From: Eucalyptus grandis
Lineage: Eukaryota > Streptophyta > Magnoliopsida > Myrtales > Myrtaceae
NCBI RefSeq assembly: GCF_016545825.1
Contig: NC_052614.1
Location: 62,789,034-62,853,033 of the forward strand
Length of the DNA: 64,000 bases
Reading direction: 5' to 3'
Part shown: positions 1 through 11,900 of the stretch, one piece after another
Numbering within the stretch: the first letter of the stretch is position 1
Layout: each line of letters opens with the position of its first letter
The notes under the pieces: generated by a model
What the model was told of the DNA's origin: nothing
The model's input: only the letters and a program-made list of their open reading frames with translations
Database searches by the model: none
Program-made: the position numbers and the translations under genes

Positions 1-2705
1 TCAAGACGAAGCAAGCTTATGGCAATGAAAGCTTGGTCATGTCAACATGAAGCAATTAGCCAAAATCTCATCAAAACAGCTTGTTCGAGGACTACCCAAA
101 TTACCTTATCAAAAGACTGATCCATGCACTCCATGTATTCGGGAAAGCAGGTAAGAAATTCATTTAAGCCAATAAATCATGTCTCTACTAATCATGTACT
201 ACAGTTGCTGCATATGGATCTCTTTGGACCAACCAGAACACAGAGTATTGGAGGTAAGAAATATTGCCTAGTAATTGTGGACGATTACTCCCGTTTTACT
301 TGGGTATATTTCCTTGCAAGTAAGTCCGAAACCTTCTCGTATTTTGAAAAATTCGCTAAAAAGGTTCAAAATGAAAAAGGATGTGTCATCTCAAGGATAA
401 GAACAGATCATGGAGGTGAATTTGAAAATCAAGATTTTATAAAATTTTGTGATGAACTGGATTTAATCATGTGTTCTCCTCTCCATATACTCCTCAAAGC
501 AAAATGGAGTTGTGGAAAGAAAGAACAGATCTCTTCAAGAAATGGCTAGAACTCTTTTAATTGAAAGCAAGATTTCTTCACGATTTTGGGCTGAAGCTGT
601 TTCAATAGCATGCTATATAATCAATAGAGTCTTCTTAAGACCTATTCTAGAGAAAACCCTTATGAGTTATTCAAAGATAAGAAGCCTATTGTTTCATACT
701 TTCATGTATTATGTTGCAAATGTTTTATATTGAAAAATGCAAAAGATCGAGTTGGTAAGTTTGAAGAAAGATCAGATGAAGGTATCTTCCTTGGATATTC
801 TACATCAAGCAAAGCCTTCAGAGTCTATAACAAGAAGAGCCAGTCTGTAGTGGAGTCAATGAATGTCAAATTTCAAGACTCAACGCAAGATGAATCAAGT
901 CAGACTCATCAAGAAGAGTCTGAACTTGCTCCAGACCTTCCAAAGCTTACAACTCAAGAAGCATCTCGCACTGAAAACCAGCATCGGGATGTTCGTGAAG
1001 ATCCAAACAAAGAGAGAAATCATCAACAGACAAATCAATAAGTAACCGGAAGCATAAGTCCGGTCATCCCAAAGATCTTATAATCGGCGAAATTAATGAA
1101 GGAATTCGCACTGCAGATCCAAAAGGCGAGAAGAGTCTAGTCTTTGTGGCTCTCGTTTATGAAATTGAACCAAAAAGCATAGAAGAAGCTTTATCCGATG
1201 AAAGCTGGATTGAAGCTATGCAAGAAGAGCTCGGACAGTTCAACATTAATGATGTCCGGGAATTGACATCCAAACCAAAAGGTAAAACCGTTATTGGAGC
1301 TAAATGGGTGTTCGGAAACAAGATGAATGAGAAAGGAAAAGTCGTACGAAACAAAGCAAGACTCGTAGCCAAGGGATATACGCAAGAAGAAGGAATAGAC
1401 TATGATGAGACTTACGCTCCAAAAGTAGCAAGGTTAAAAGCTATTCGACTATTACTTGCGTTTGCTTGTTATAAGAATTTCAGGTTATTCCAAATGGACG
1501 TCAAAAGCGCCTTCCTAAATGGATTTATCCATGAGGAAGTTTATGTGGAACAACCACCTGTGGTTTGAAGACCCAAAGAAGCCGGACTCGGTCTTCGACC
1601 GAAAAAGGCTTTGTATGGTTTAAAGCAAGCACCTCGAGCTTGGTACGACAGATTGAGTAAGTTTTTAATACAAAATGGTTTTGTCAAAGGTAAAGTAGAT
1701 ACGACTTTATTTATCAAAAAGGAAAACAAAAGTTTCTTACTTGTTCAAATATATGTGGATGACATTATTTTCGGATCCTCTAATGAAAATCTGTGCAAGA
1801 AATTTTCTAAGTCTATGCGGGATGAGTTTGAAATGAGTATGATGGGAGAGTTAACATTCTTTCTTGGTCTTCAAGTAAAACAATTGAAGGAAGGAACTTT
1901 TATTTATCAAGAAAAATATGTTAATGATCTTGTCAAAAGATTTGGACTGGAAAAGTGCAAAAAGACCGACATACCGATGTCAAGTTCTTTGAAGATAGAC
2001 AAAGATGAAGAAGGAAGAAAGTTGATCAAAAGCGTACAGGGAGCATCATTGGTTCACTCCTTTATCTTACCGCTTCTAGACCGACATCTTGTTGAGTGTT
2101 TGCATCTGTGCTAGGTTTCAATCGGATCCTAGAGAATCCCATCTCGGTGCTGCGAAACTCATCATTAAATACGTTGCTTCATCATCAAGCATCGGTCTTT
2201 GGTATCCTAAGAAGGGAGACTTTAATCTTCCGGGATATCGAGACGCAGATCTGGCCGGTTGCGAGTTGATAGAAAGAGCACTTCGGGAACTTGCCGTTGC
2301 TTGGAAGTAGGACAAGTGTCTTGGTTTTCAAGGAAACAAAGCACTTTGTGTCCCTTTCAACAACGAAGCGAGTATGTAGCCCCGGGAAGCTGCTGTTCGC
2401 AAATTCTATGGATAAAACAACAGCTAAGAGACTTTGAAATTGAAGACTCATGCACGGAGATTAATTGCGACAACACCAGCGCTATCAACCTCACCAAAAA
2501 TCCAATTCTCCACTCAAGAGCAAAGCATATAGAGATTCAACATCACTTTATTAGAGACCATGTTCAAAATGGAGATGTTTCAATTCAATTTGTTAACTCA
2601 AAGAATCAACTGGCGGATATATTCACAAAGCCTTTGGAGAAAAATCAATTTGAGTCTATACGTTCCGGACTCAACATTTTGAGGTATGAGGATATCAAAG
2701 TCTAA
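1..2705 (+). pseudogene. copia pol polyprotein: integrase, reverse transcriptase, RNase H (frameshifted)
   Basis: Domains run in order across several frames. GAG-pre-integrase and the zinc-binding region (GHVN, then CTPC) lie at about 30-125. The integrase core has HMDLFGP, the RTDHGGEFE segment and NGVVERKNR, so all three acidic catalytic residues are visible (about 210-560). Reverse transcriptase follows with [37 protein letters not shown] and the YVDD catalytic box (about 1290-1800). RNase H follows with DADLAG, DRKSTSG, KHIEIQHHFIRD and ADIFTKPL (about 2240-2640). The frame breaks near 120, 490-510, 730, 1560-1610, 2100 and 2270. The terminal stop is at 2703-2705. It would have integrated and copied the element's DNA; in this state it cannot be translated through. 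Confidence 0.93.
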
Positions 2706-3133
2706 AGACTTTCAGACTCGGTCTTACAAGACTTTATCTCGAAAGATAGTCTTGGTACGACCGTCGACCGTAAGACTTTCTCTCTTGAATCTCATCTTGA
2801 AAAGGTACGATCGTCGATGTGTTTAAATTGTTGCTATATTTAATTGACGTAAATATTGCATCGTTTCATTTTCAAAAAGGAAGTTATTTTTGAAATGGCT
2901 ATTTTGCGGAAAAAGACAGTTATTTTGAAAAGGCATTTTTTTTTATTTCCTTTGTGACGGTTCGTTTATCCCTCTTTTTTAACCGATCGTGCACCGTCGA
3001 TTCCTCTTCACTTTTCTCTCAAAAACCCTAGAAAGCATCGATCCTCCATTCCCGTTTGTCTTCTTCGTTTAATCCTCAAAAGTTGTCATCTTTCCCGGGA
3101 AAGTCAAGCAAGGAATCTTCCAAAACGAGAAAG

Positions 3134-5112
3134 ATGTCATCTTCAAGAAAGTCTTCGAGAATTGCAAGCGGGGACCACGGCGAATGAGTGAGGGGCCTAC
3201 GCACTTCGATCCATCAAGAAGAAGTGACTCTAGAACAGCAAGCGAGCCCACAACATTCTCAACAACGTCATTCTCCTCCATCTAGTCCTCAAGGCGTTGA
3301 TCATCAACAACGGGAAGAAATCATCGAGGATGCGGACCGTAAGAGTTCAAAAGCCCGCTTATATTTACCAGTTATATCGTGCCTTAAAAGGAATTCGTAC
3401 TCCTTTGAACTACATTGATGATTTTCTTAAAGACAAAGGACATGGGAACGAATATATCTTTCTGCGAAAAATGGAAAGTTTGGGAATTGCTCGAAAAGGG
3501 GTGGCTGAGGAAACCCTTGCAAATATCCCAAGTGATCCTCGTGACTGGGGGCCGAATCCTATAGATGGGAATGATGATGATAAATTATACAGTCAATTTC
3601 AACCGAAAATGGGTGTTGCGGTTGAAAATCAAGGAAAAATGGGAGATTTGTTCAGATCAAAGGAGCAAAAGGATCTGTACTCGAAATTGCTGAAGCGTGG
3701 GGTAATAAACCCTAGGAGTGTGGATTTTGATTTTCGGATCTTTGTGAATGTAAACTTGAGGGAAAAGTTCAATTATCTTCAACTTGAAAAGTTTTGCTCG
3801 ACTCTAGAGGCCTATGCTGAATTAACTGCATATTTCTATTCAAATCTAAGCTTTTGGATGCGAATAGATTCTCTTTCAGCGTTAAAGACCAAGACTATGT
3901 TGTGGATATGAATATCTTTGGCAGATGTGTTAGAAGTCGAAAGAGGAAGATATCAACCAATCAAAGTTTCCATTGCTCGGGCCACACTTGAACTGGTGAA
4001 GGATAGGAGAACAGATGAAAAGATCACCTACTTAAGGATGGGTGCATTCAACATCTTGCTTCACAAGATTGTGATTAATTGCCTTCGACCGAAATCAACT
4101 TCCAAGACTGATGTTTCAAGTTCAGAGGCCAAGCCGATGTATGCCATTCTCTTTGGAAAAAGGTTTTCTCTCCTCACACCTTGTGATGTTTCACATGTAT
4201 AGAGCAATGATGAAGGACATAGGTCAACTCCCTTACCCAAGCCTTGTTACGAAGTTATTCGGACATCTCGAATATTCAGCCTCCACAAATCTTTTGTGTT
4301 CGACCATGCGATCATATGGTGGTAGGACTGAAAATGGTGACCAAAATGCGTTTAAAGGAACCGAGCAAGGAGTTGGAGAAATTCAAGGAGAAGACTCTTG
4401 CAAAATCTCATCAAATCTCTTCGCAACTAAAAGAAAAGGGAAGGAGCCCATGGTTGCTCCATCCAAGAGAAGAAGAGCTCTCCTCGTTGAGGATGAAGAT
4501 GATGAGGAAGACATCACCATCTCTCGCAATGGCTTTGAAGAATTTAAGTCGTCCTGTTCCACAGAAAGAATCGGAACAAATGACGAAAGAAGCAGAGGAG
4601 AAGGAAGAAGAAGAAATAGAAGCTGAAAAAGAAACAGAGGAGGAAAGACTGAAGAAGAAAGAAGAGAAGAAGGAGAACCGAAGAACACTCTTCTCACACC
4701 GTAGGCATGGAAACAGGGGGAGATCGGGAGAAAGGAGTGAAGTCTTCATATCCCGATGCAAGTGAAGGAGTCGATCGCTCACCAGTAGACCCGGAGGATG
4801 TTTATGCATCTCGTTTCAGAGGAAGGTCATGAAGTTTCATCGCCAAACCCGCGAGATTATGCCGATCTACCATCGTCTCGCATTTACTCCATCGATCGAG
4901 CCGAAGCAAGTACTCGGACCGATAATGGAGCAGATTTTCGCAGAATCATGGATATTCTCTTGGAGATGAGAGGTCAAATTTATGCCTTGGGATGCGAAGT
5001 TCAAAGCTTGAAGAATGAAGGTCAAGCTTCTTCCTGTTCATTGAATGATAAAATGCAAGCCCTCTCTGTTCGTAATCGGCCAATGCCAAGAGTGAGGAGA
5101 TTGCACATCTAA
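3134..5112 (+). pseudogene. Extra ORF downstream of pol (Sirevirus env-position ORF), broken
   Basis: A second coding region begins about 430 bases after the pol stop, with a first ATG near 3134 followed by a Ser/Arg-rich start. It is soon interrupted by a TGA near 3185. The best open stretch is 3297-3911, about 200 codons, which I cannot match to a named domain. Further open stretches at 3918-4202 and 4244-4765 are in other frames, and 4560-4690 is rich in Glu and Lys codons, coiled-coil-like. A last open piece is 4798-5112. I see no clear signal peptide or membrane segment, so the env name rests on position only. It could equally be an accessory ORF of unknown role. Confidence 0.55.
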
Positions 5113-5549
5113 AGGAAGACTTTAAAAGGCCGGAAGGCATCGTTCGAGTCTATGGAAGATTTCCAGCTTGTCCGCGTTCCCAAGCAATCTTGACTTCATC
5201 TCATCCTTTTTAATGATGACAAAAAGGGGGAGAGATGCAAGATTTGAACAAAAACTTTTCATTCATTAAACTTTTAATTGTTTGTTGGATTGTTTTGTGG
5301 TTTGAACTCGTTTGACTTTGTTTTGTGTCCTGGATGAGAACTGAACTAGACTTGGACTTGACTGCTTCTATTAACTAATATTGATATCTTATGGATGGCT
5401 TCATCATATACTGGACTAACCTATTTTCTGTGGTTGCAGATTCTAGTGTTATTCTGTTAGCCATTTATCTCTATAAGATATGCATATGTGTTTGAGAAAT
5501 GTTTTGCAGGTCAAAGATATCCAAATTTGCAGGAAAGTTTTGTCACCAT
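5113..5549 (+). other. Non-coding region between accessory ORF and 3' LTR
   Basis: No open frame of note. It holds an A5G5AGAGA-type purine run at about 5220-5236, a second purine tract typical of Sirevirus 3' untranslated DNA, followed by AT-rich sequence up to the polypurine tract proper. Confidence 0.5.
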
Positions 5550-5564
5550 AAAAAATGGGGAGAT
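5550..5564 (+). other. Polypurine tract of the copia element
   Basis: A run of six A, then TGGGGAGA, lies directly before the TGTTGG start of the LTR. This is the place and composition expected for the plus-strand primer of reverse transcription. Confidence 0.75.
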
Positions 5565-6467
5565 TGTTGGAGAAATCTTCTTTGGGTGTTTTGAAGTTGA
5601 CAAAATGTTTCTATCGTCTAGTCTCGAAGGCTTGCAGACTCGCCTGTTTAAAGTCCGAAGACCTCCGGACAGCCGGACTCAAGACTCAAAGTCTATCCTC
5701 ATTGTGAGTCTCTAATCCGTTGAAGAAAGGTTATCCGTAACTGGATGTTTTGTTAAAGATTTAACTTTATCAACTGGAGAAGATCTCGTGGCTGGAGAAG
5801 ACATAACGGAGTCCTTTGATTGATCGAAGATTGACTCGATAATTGAAGATCCGGTGATTGCCTAAATATTATTGGAAGGTTTCGCTTATGGAAACCGAGA
5901 TCCCGATTGTATGGGCGAACATGATTGATGGGCTATCAACACGTTCCTTTAATAGCTTGAACAATCTTCCTAATTGATTCTGTCCAACGGGTAGATTGGA
6001 GGAATTCCTTTGGTAAGTGCCAACGGGTATGATGGCATAAAGGAGTATATAAGGAAGACGGTCTTAGTTGTTCAAGGTGTGCGCGATAGAAGAATTCCAA
6101 AGTCTCGAAGCTCCTTTTGTTTAGACAAATCTTTTGAGCGAATACTTGTATACAAAAGAGAGTCTATATTTGTGAGAAATCTTGAGGAGGTGTGGTAGAA
6201 CATCTGCACTTTGTGGAATCAAGGCAAAGCTGTGCTGTAACTTCTCTTTTGTTCATAGTGGAATCCAGCCAATAGGCTGTCGGTGAAGAAGAGTGGACGT
6301 AGGCTTGATATAAGCCGAACCACTATAAACCGCGTGTTCAATTTTCTCTTCTCTCAGTCTTACTTTGATTAATGTTTCCTTCTACTGTCTAGTATTGTGC
6401 AATTGTTGAAGAAAAATCTTTTATATACCTATTCACCCCCCTCTAGGTACTCATACTAGCAATATCA
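5565..6467 (+). repeat. 3' LTR of the Sirevirus-like element
   Basis: It starts TGTTGGAGAAATC after the polypurine tract and ends ...AATATCA. Near the end is the plant copia R/U5 signature GTGGACGTAGG with GAACCACTATAAA, and the C-rich CTCTAGG stretch. A diverged second copy of the whole LTR lies inverted at 61563-62430, which fixes both boundaries. About 903 bp. Confidence 0.85.
6045..6052 (+). promoter_or_regulatory. TATA box of the LTR promoter
   Basis: TATATAAG lies inside the LTR, upstream of the presumed R region, and is conserved in the inverted LTR copy (about 61943-61950). Confidence 0.55.
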
Positions 6468-7001
6468 AACTGAACTGCAACATCAAGTTCGACAGCAGCG
6501 GACGAAAAGAAAAGAGGAATTGGTTCCAGATTTACTTTTGCCTACAGTAGCAATCTTGGCCTAAACATCCTCTCATATTAGACAGGGCAAGTTGTCAGTC
6601 TATATATGAACAGAGTCAAGAGGTGACAACTTTGCCGAAAGAAGGACGAAGTTTGCTGTAAAATTGACAACTCCATGCAATTGGGTGGCATAGCGAGTAA
6701 GACACACTCCAATACCAGTAGGGAACAGATTCTTATTGATCAGCTAGAGCCTAGCGCAACTTAATACTCAGTGCTAAGATAGAGTTCAAGGAAAACAACC
6801 TTGCCAAACAACATTTCATCTAAATAAGCACAAGAAGTGGAAAAAAAAATTAAATAATTTCTCCTCTCATAGTATATACAGTCGATTTCCAATAAAGTGA
6901 ATATTGACAAAGCAAACTGAATATGAGAGAAACATAGGAACTACCTACCCATCAAACAAATGAAGGTTTCAAGGATTTCCTTGTACCTTGTCTTGGAATG
7001 C
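6468..7001. other. Intergenic, nothing recognised
   Basis: Mixed sequence after the LTR with no coding signal and no clear repeat. Because the 5' LTR is off the window, a target duplication cannot be tested. Confidence 0.4.
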
Positions 7002-7361
7002 TCAAGTGATGTTGGGACAACCGAAAACATCATTTTGCTCCTTCAAATGGATGGATTGCCTTTGATCCTCCACACGTTGAAGTTGTGATGATAATTGAAG
7101 CAAGTTCATTGTAGTACCACCACCTTCGGAGAAAGGTGGTCTTTGGAGTTTACAAAACCCGATCCCCCTGAATCCCATCGAGATCTCCAAATCGAAACCG
7201 GGGATGACCGGGAGGTTTCCTTTCGCAGAGTTCATCACCGATGAAGACAATTTTTCAACTCCACCTGCGGAAGCATGCGAACTCATATCCACTAGCTTGT
7301 CGGTTGCTCCGCACAGAGAGGAATGATAGTCGGTGCCTGCCATGACCAAAGACTGAGCCAT
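7002..7361 (-). CDS. Unrecognised small ORF, possible last exon
   Basis: About 119 codons rich in Ser, Gly, Gln and Leu, with no domain I recognise. The frame is open upstream of the first ATG, back to a possible splice acceptor (TTAATTAACAG) near 7425. It could therefore be a terminal exon of a larger plant protein rather than a complete gene. The composition resembles low-complexity parts of plant transcription factors, which is only an impression. It lies downstream of the RH7 fragment on the same strand but does not resemble RH7. Confidence 0.3.
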   Translation of the reverse strand: MAQSLVMAGTDYHSSLCGATDKLVDMSSHASAGGVEKLSSSVMNSAKGNLPVIPGFDLEISMGFRGIGFCKLQRPPFSEGGGTTMNLLQLSSQLQRVEDQRQSIHLKEQNDVFGCPNIT

Positions 7362-7661
7362 GGGAATTCGGGAGTGGCTTGTAGAATGTTGCTCTACACC
7401 ATAATTGCTTTGTTGTACTGTTAATTAAAACAACATTCACCAGGCTCATACATCAACTATTCACTACTCATAGAGCCAACAAAACCTGCTTCTCTTTTCA
7501 TATATGTCAGCTTCGTGACCCTTTTCCACATCACACGCTGTCATTACTGCAACGTCCAGACCATTCACTCCTCTAATTTGTCAGTCAATTAGCAGATTTC
7601 AACCAAGCACGCAACCATTGACATGTCAATCATGCGGAATTCAAATAAAAAGTCTTCATAC

Positions 7662-8155
7662 CTGGCCAGTGCGGGCACGGCCGACCGAATCAGTCCCATC
7701 GAGGACGATGTCAAACCTCATGGCCTAAATGGGAAAAAGCGCCTCGATCCGAGATCCTGAAATTCGACAAAGCGTTGTGGTTCTCCTCCCGAGCCACCTC
7801 ATCATCGTCGTCGCTCAACCTCGCCTTCTTCTTCTTCTTCCTCTTCAAGTTCTCAGGGTCGACCAGCTCGGAGCTGGCCTCGCTCGTCTTCCTCGTCGTC
7901 CTCGCACAACTCCAACGCCTTCCTCTTCTTCTCTTCTTCGCATCACCTTGACGCTCTAGGAGCTTTGGCTGCTTGGATTCGGAGCCTTTGCTGCCGCTCT
8001 TCTTTTCCTTCTTGTGCTTCTTGTCCGACGTTGGAGACTCGAAGCCGCCGTCGGCCTCGAGTTGGACCTTCACCTTCGTCTTCTTCTCTTTGCTCTTGCT
8101 TTTGGATTTCTTCGGGGATTGAGCTGAATCGGAGGCATCGATGAAGCTGTCGGGA
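7662..8155 (-). pseudogene. RH7: DEAD-box RNA helicase RH7 (PRH75-type), first-exon fragment
   Basis: The reading frame matches the N-terminus of plant RH7, a nucleolar RNA helicase. A Lys/Ser/Asp-rich tail (SPKKSKSKSKEKKTKVK, then KKHKKEKK and KKKKKARLSDDDDE) is followed by NALSNFRIS, the family's lead-in to the helicase core. The Q-motif region then reads FPI-stop-AM..FDIVLDG.D.VGRARTGQ. Signs of death: the expected ATG is replaced by GTT (MP becomes VP), there is a short frameshifting deletion after FRIS, and a TAG at 7727-7725 stands where the Q-motif glutamine should be. A perfect splice donor (CCAG then GTATGA) follows at 7662/7661, so this is genomic rather than processed DNA. No later exon of the helicase is seen downstream. 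Confidence 0.75.
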
Positions 8156-8825
8156 ACGGCGGAGAGGTGTTTAGGGGATGGGAGGAGAGGGGGGGTGGTT
8201 TTGTCCTTTCTTCTCTTCTCCTTCTGTGCTCGATCTCCGCGTTGGAAACAATCGAAGGCGGAGGCGGAGGCAGAGGAGGCTGGGACCCAGCTGCGATCAC
8301 CGGGGCTCTCAGGGCGATGTGCCAGCAGCGGACCGGCAATGCTTTTGGGGAGGCGAAGAAGGAGAAGAAGCATGAGGCCCTTAGGTCCCGACCATCGACC
8401 TCGATGGCTCGGAGTCGGAGTTCGTCGGAGGGAATCGAGGTCCAGAAGTTGTCGAGAGACCAACGCGAGCACAAACCTTGTGCTCGATGTCCGTGGGAAC
8501 AGTCAGAGGCGGAGGGGGTCGGGACCCGACGGTGACTGGCGAGGCTCTTGGAGGAGGCGACATGCCAGACGCAGATGACCGGCGAGGCTTTTGAGGAGAC
8601 GGAGGCGGAAGCGGAAGGGCTGGAATGCGCGGAGAAGGAAACACAGGTCTTGTCTTTCTCTGTTCTTCTCTTAAGAGGAGAGAGAAACTTTTCGGGCGGG
8701 AGCTTACGAATTTCTTGACCCATTGACCTGTCTTTTCCTCTGCCAGTGAGCCGAGCCAAGCCAAGCCGAGCTGAGCAGATCCTTTCATTTTCCAGCGGGT
8801 CCCCCAGGACAGGTGTCGATATCTG
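8156..8825. other. GC-rich DNA upstream of the RH7 fragment, imperfect internal repeats
   Basis: Long open frames on both strands here arise from GC-rich, purine/pyrimidine-biased sequence. Two related blocks of about 140 bp (about 8200-8340 and 8470-8640) share GAGGCGGAGG, GGGACCC and GCGA.GGCTCT. No protein family is recognised. It may include the decayed 5' flank of RH7. Confidence 0.4.
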
Positions 8826-8876
8826 AGTGGTATGTGCGCACCAGGTCAGCGAATGACGTGGCGCGCACATACCACT
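8826..8876. repeat. Perfect 14-bp inverted repeat with short loop
   Basis: AGTGGTATGTGCGC at 8826-8839 pairs perfectly with GCGCACATACCACT at 8863-8876 across a 23-base spacer. It lies about 70 bp left of the PIF-like element. Confidence 0.8.
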
Positions 8877-8947
8877 GAATATTTTCTCCTCTGTGGGGGT
8901 CACTGGACATTTTGGCAAGAGTGGAGGTAGGAGGCGAGAAAATATTA

Positions 8948-11900
8948 GGCTGCGTATGGTAAAATTTCTGTTTCTCGATTTCTCTATTTCTCTGTTCCCC
9001 GGAACAGGTTTGGAAAGTAAATCCGTTTGGTAACGCAAATTGATTTCTCTATTTTCAAACAGATTTCTATTTTAAATTGTTTTGATGAGAAATCGAAGCT
9101 AAAAATTTTAGCTTCTCTATTTCGAAACAGAAATAGAAATTGTTTCTCCTTTTCTCCAATCTGGGCATCCTTCTTCATTCACCATACGGGGTTTTTCTAT
9201 TTGGGCGTTCCTTCTCCTCAACCTTCAACCAAAAACCCTAGCGCCGTTGACTCCAACTCCGTCCGTCCTCGCCGTCGACTCCAACTCCGCCCTCTCGCCG
9301 GTGACATCGACGCTCACCTCGCCGTCGACTCGACTTTGTCCTCCCCGCAGTCGACGACTCCGCCGGATCCGATCGCGTCGAACCCATCTCGGGTTCGTCT
9401 CCGAGATCAGAACCCGCGGCCCTTCCTGTGAATCTCCGAACCCGCGCGTCGTTCTCTGACGCCGGTTAGCAATTCGCCGTTGGCTGCGCCTCTCCTGCCG
9501 AAATAGCAGCAGAGCTTCGTCGAGGAGGATCGGGTCGGCTGCTTTCGTTTGATCCGGCGGCATCGACCTCGTCAAGGTCGAACCTCCGCCGCCGACTCGT
9601 AGACCGGGGGCCGTTCGATCGAGTCCTCCGCAAGTTCCGCGAGGAGGACTATCGAGCCGTTGTCTGGGTCCGAGCTCAATTCGAAGATTCCTGACGAGGG
9701 GATCGTGGACTCGCCGGAGGTTAATCGACAGGTGCCACAATCGGATCTCGGTGCTCTAGGTAATTTTCGAATTTGGAATTGATTATCCCGATGGTTCGTC
9801 GTGTTAGAATCCTCAATCGGATAGTGGGTTACGGTAGTAAGAAGGTTGTTGAATGAATAATCGTATGATTGCGTGTCCTGTTTGGGCAGAACGCCAAATG
9901 TTAGTTGTTTTGCCCTAACCAAACATGTTTTATGTTCTTATTAAATCATGGGGGTTAGCCTTTGATTTCTTGAAGATCTTGCAAACTACACATAGTCTCG
10001 GTTATGTGCTTGGGAGGTATTGGATTTTCATTACCTTGTCGTATCATGATCTAGAAGTTTCATTTTCATCTGTATTGGTTCTTGGCCTGCCATGATCTGA
10101 ATGCTTTATTTGTTATGCTGCTGCATACTCTGCCCCTTCTCTTCATCTTTTGAGAAAGGGTCTCCATTTCAATATGATCAGCTTTTCGTAAGTCTAACGT
10201 GAAAGCTTATTCGTGTATCATTTGAATGTGGTCCCATTGCTTCTTTTGATGTAGAGTAGGGTATATTATATTCATGGAGTACCAACGCATTCAACATCAT
10301 AAATCTCTTGAAAGTTTATTGAAATGGATTTCTTAAATCAATCATGTGTGGGTTTCATGGCCTTATTTGAAATTTTGGCTACTTGACATGTGGGATACTC
10401 TCTTCAAATTCGTCTGATTTTAGGGTCAAGATTAACTAACATGAAAAGAGTAGGTGATTTTTCTTTACACATTTACCATCTCTATGTTATTGAGGGAGCA
10501 GAAAATGCCTCGATACATGCATGTTTGTATTTTTGTTAGATGAAAAGGAATGGACAGAGGAAAATACATTATCATGTTAAATACTAACACGTTCCGTGCT
10601 TCTTTAGTAGGAAATAATTCAAAATGTGCTTTTCTTCTGTCGGACTAGCATGACGAAATCCTGCCAAGTATGGGGAACTATAATGGATGCTTAGATACTT
10701 GAAGGAGCAAAAGAGGCTGTAATATCCACCTTACAAAAAATGGTTTCCCTCTTCTTTTGCAGTCCTCTATATGACGAAATCATCTCACTGTGTCTTGACC
10801 TTGGAGAATTGGATGCTGCAGTAGCCATTGTTGCAGACATGGAGACCGCTGGAATCACGGTGCCTGATCAGACCCTGGACAGGGTCATTTCTGCACGGCA
10901 AGGCATTGATAGTGTCACCGATGATGTGCCCGAATAGATCCTTGCATTCAAGGGTTATCAGAGTTTGTATCAGGGTATCAACGAGTACTCCAGATACCTG
11001 AATGTGGGGCTTGAGATTATCAACAAAGCTGATTGCAAGGACGAAGCCGATTTTTGTCATGATGAAGATGATTATGAGTGAGATCCTATGTTTACATTCG
11101 AGGACTTTGCCAGAAAGAAAGTGAACTTGACATACCGATGAGACACATCAGAGATGAAATCTGAATTGTACATACCTTAGTCTTATAGTTGAATGGGGCC
11201 GTTTTGGTAGTAGATTTATACGTTTATTATTTATTGGATCGAGAGTCGCTTCTTGTACGCCCCGGAAAACGAGCGAGATTCTCGCATTTTCTACGTACAT
11301 CTTAAATATGTCATCGAGGGAGCTTTTCCAATAGTAGACGAAAATGCAAGAGGCCTCTCATGCTTGTTTGTCATTGTAGAGATGGTTTTTCAGAAGACTC
11401 GACTCGCAAATTTATTTTGTTATACCGCTTGAAGCACCCCTCCGTGCAGCTGTGCCTTGTTTTGATTGGAACTCGCTAAAATCCCGAAGTGACGATCTGG
11501 TCTCGTATGACCAAACCGTCCGGAGTCCGTGGGGAAGTAACCTTTCAAAATGACATATCATTGTCTCAGCTTCATGCCGAAGCAATCGCATTTGGAATAT
11601 TTATTAGTTTTCTATAAAGTTCACATGATTCGATCGACTTGTCTTTGAAGCAAAGAGCAAGCAAGATTTGTCTTCCCTTCCATCTTAATTTTCCACTAAT
11701 TTCGCATGCAAGCCAACTTATTAGGTTCTTTTATTTTTGACAAGTCTAGAAAAAAAGAACTCTTTTTTTTTTCTTTTTGTAAAATGTTTTATGCTATACA
11801 ACGTTCCTTGCGCATGATGACAATGTTAAAGAAGTTAATTCTTTTTAGTTTTAGAAATAGATATGCATTGTTGAAACATCTTGTTGTAATGTATTAGTAT

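Larger units (their letters stand above)
1..6467 (+). mobile_element. Decayed Ty1/copia retrotransposon, Sirevirus (SIRE/Maximus)-like, 5' part outside window
   Basis: The order is integrase, reverse transcriptase, RNase H, a second ORF in the env position, a polypurine tract and a 3' LTR. Integrase ahead of reverse transcriptase is the copia order. The extra ORF between pol and the LTR, the purine-rich tract of A and G just before the LTR, and the C-rich run followed by CTCTAGG close to the LTR 3' end are features known from Sireviruses. The 5' LTR, primer binding site and gag lie left of the window. Several frameshifts and stops show that the copy is dead. The lineage call rests on remembered family features, not on a search. 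Confidence 0.85.

Noticed and set aside
4383..4809. Minus-strand open frames over the retroelement
   Set aside because: Antisense of the Glu/Lys-rich part of the accessory ORF, giving Ser/Phe/Leu-rich text; shadow only.
8070..9038. Open frame of 322 codons, minus strand
   Set aside because: It crosses the RH7 fragment in the wrong frame and GC-rich flank; only the 7662-8155 frame shows family similarity.
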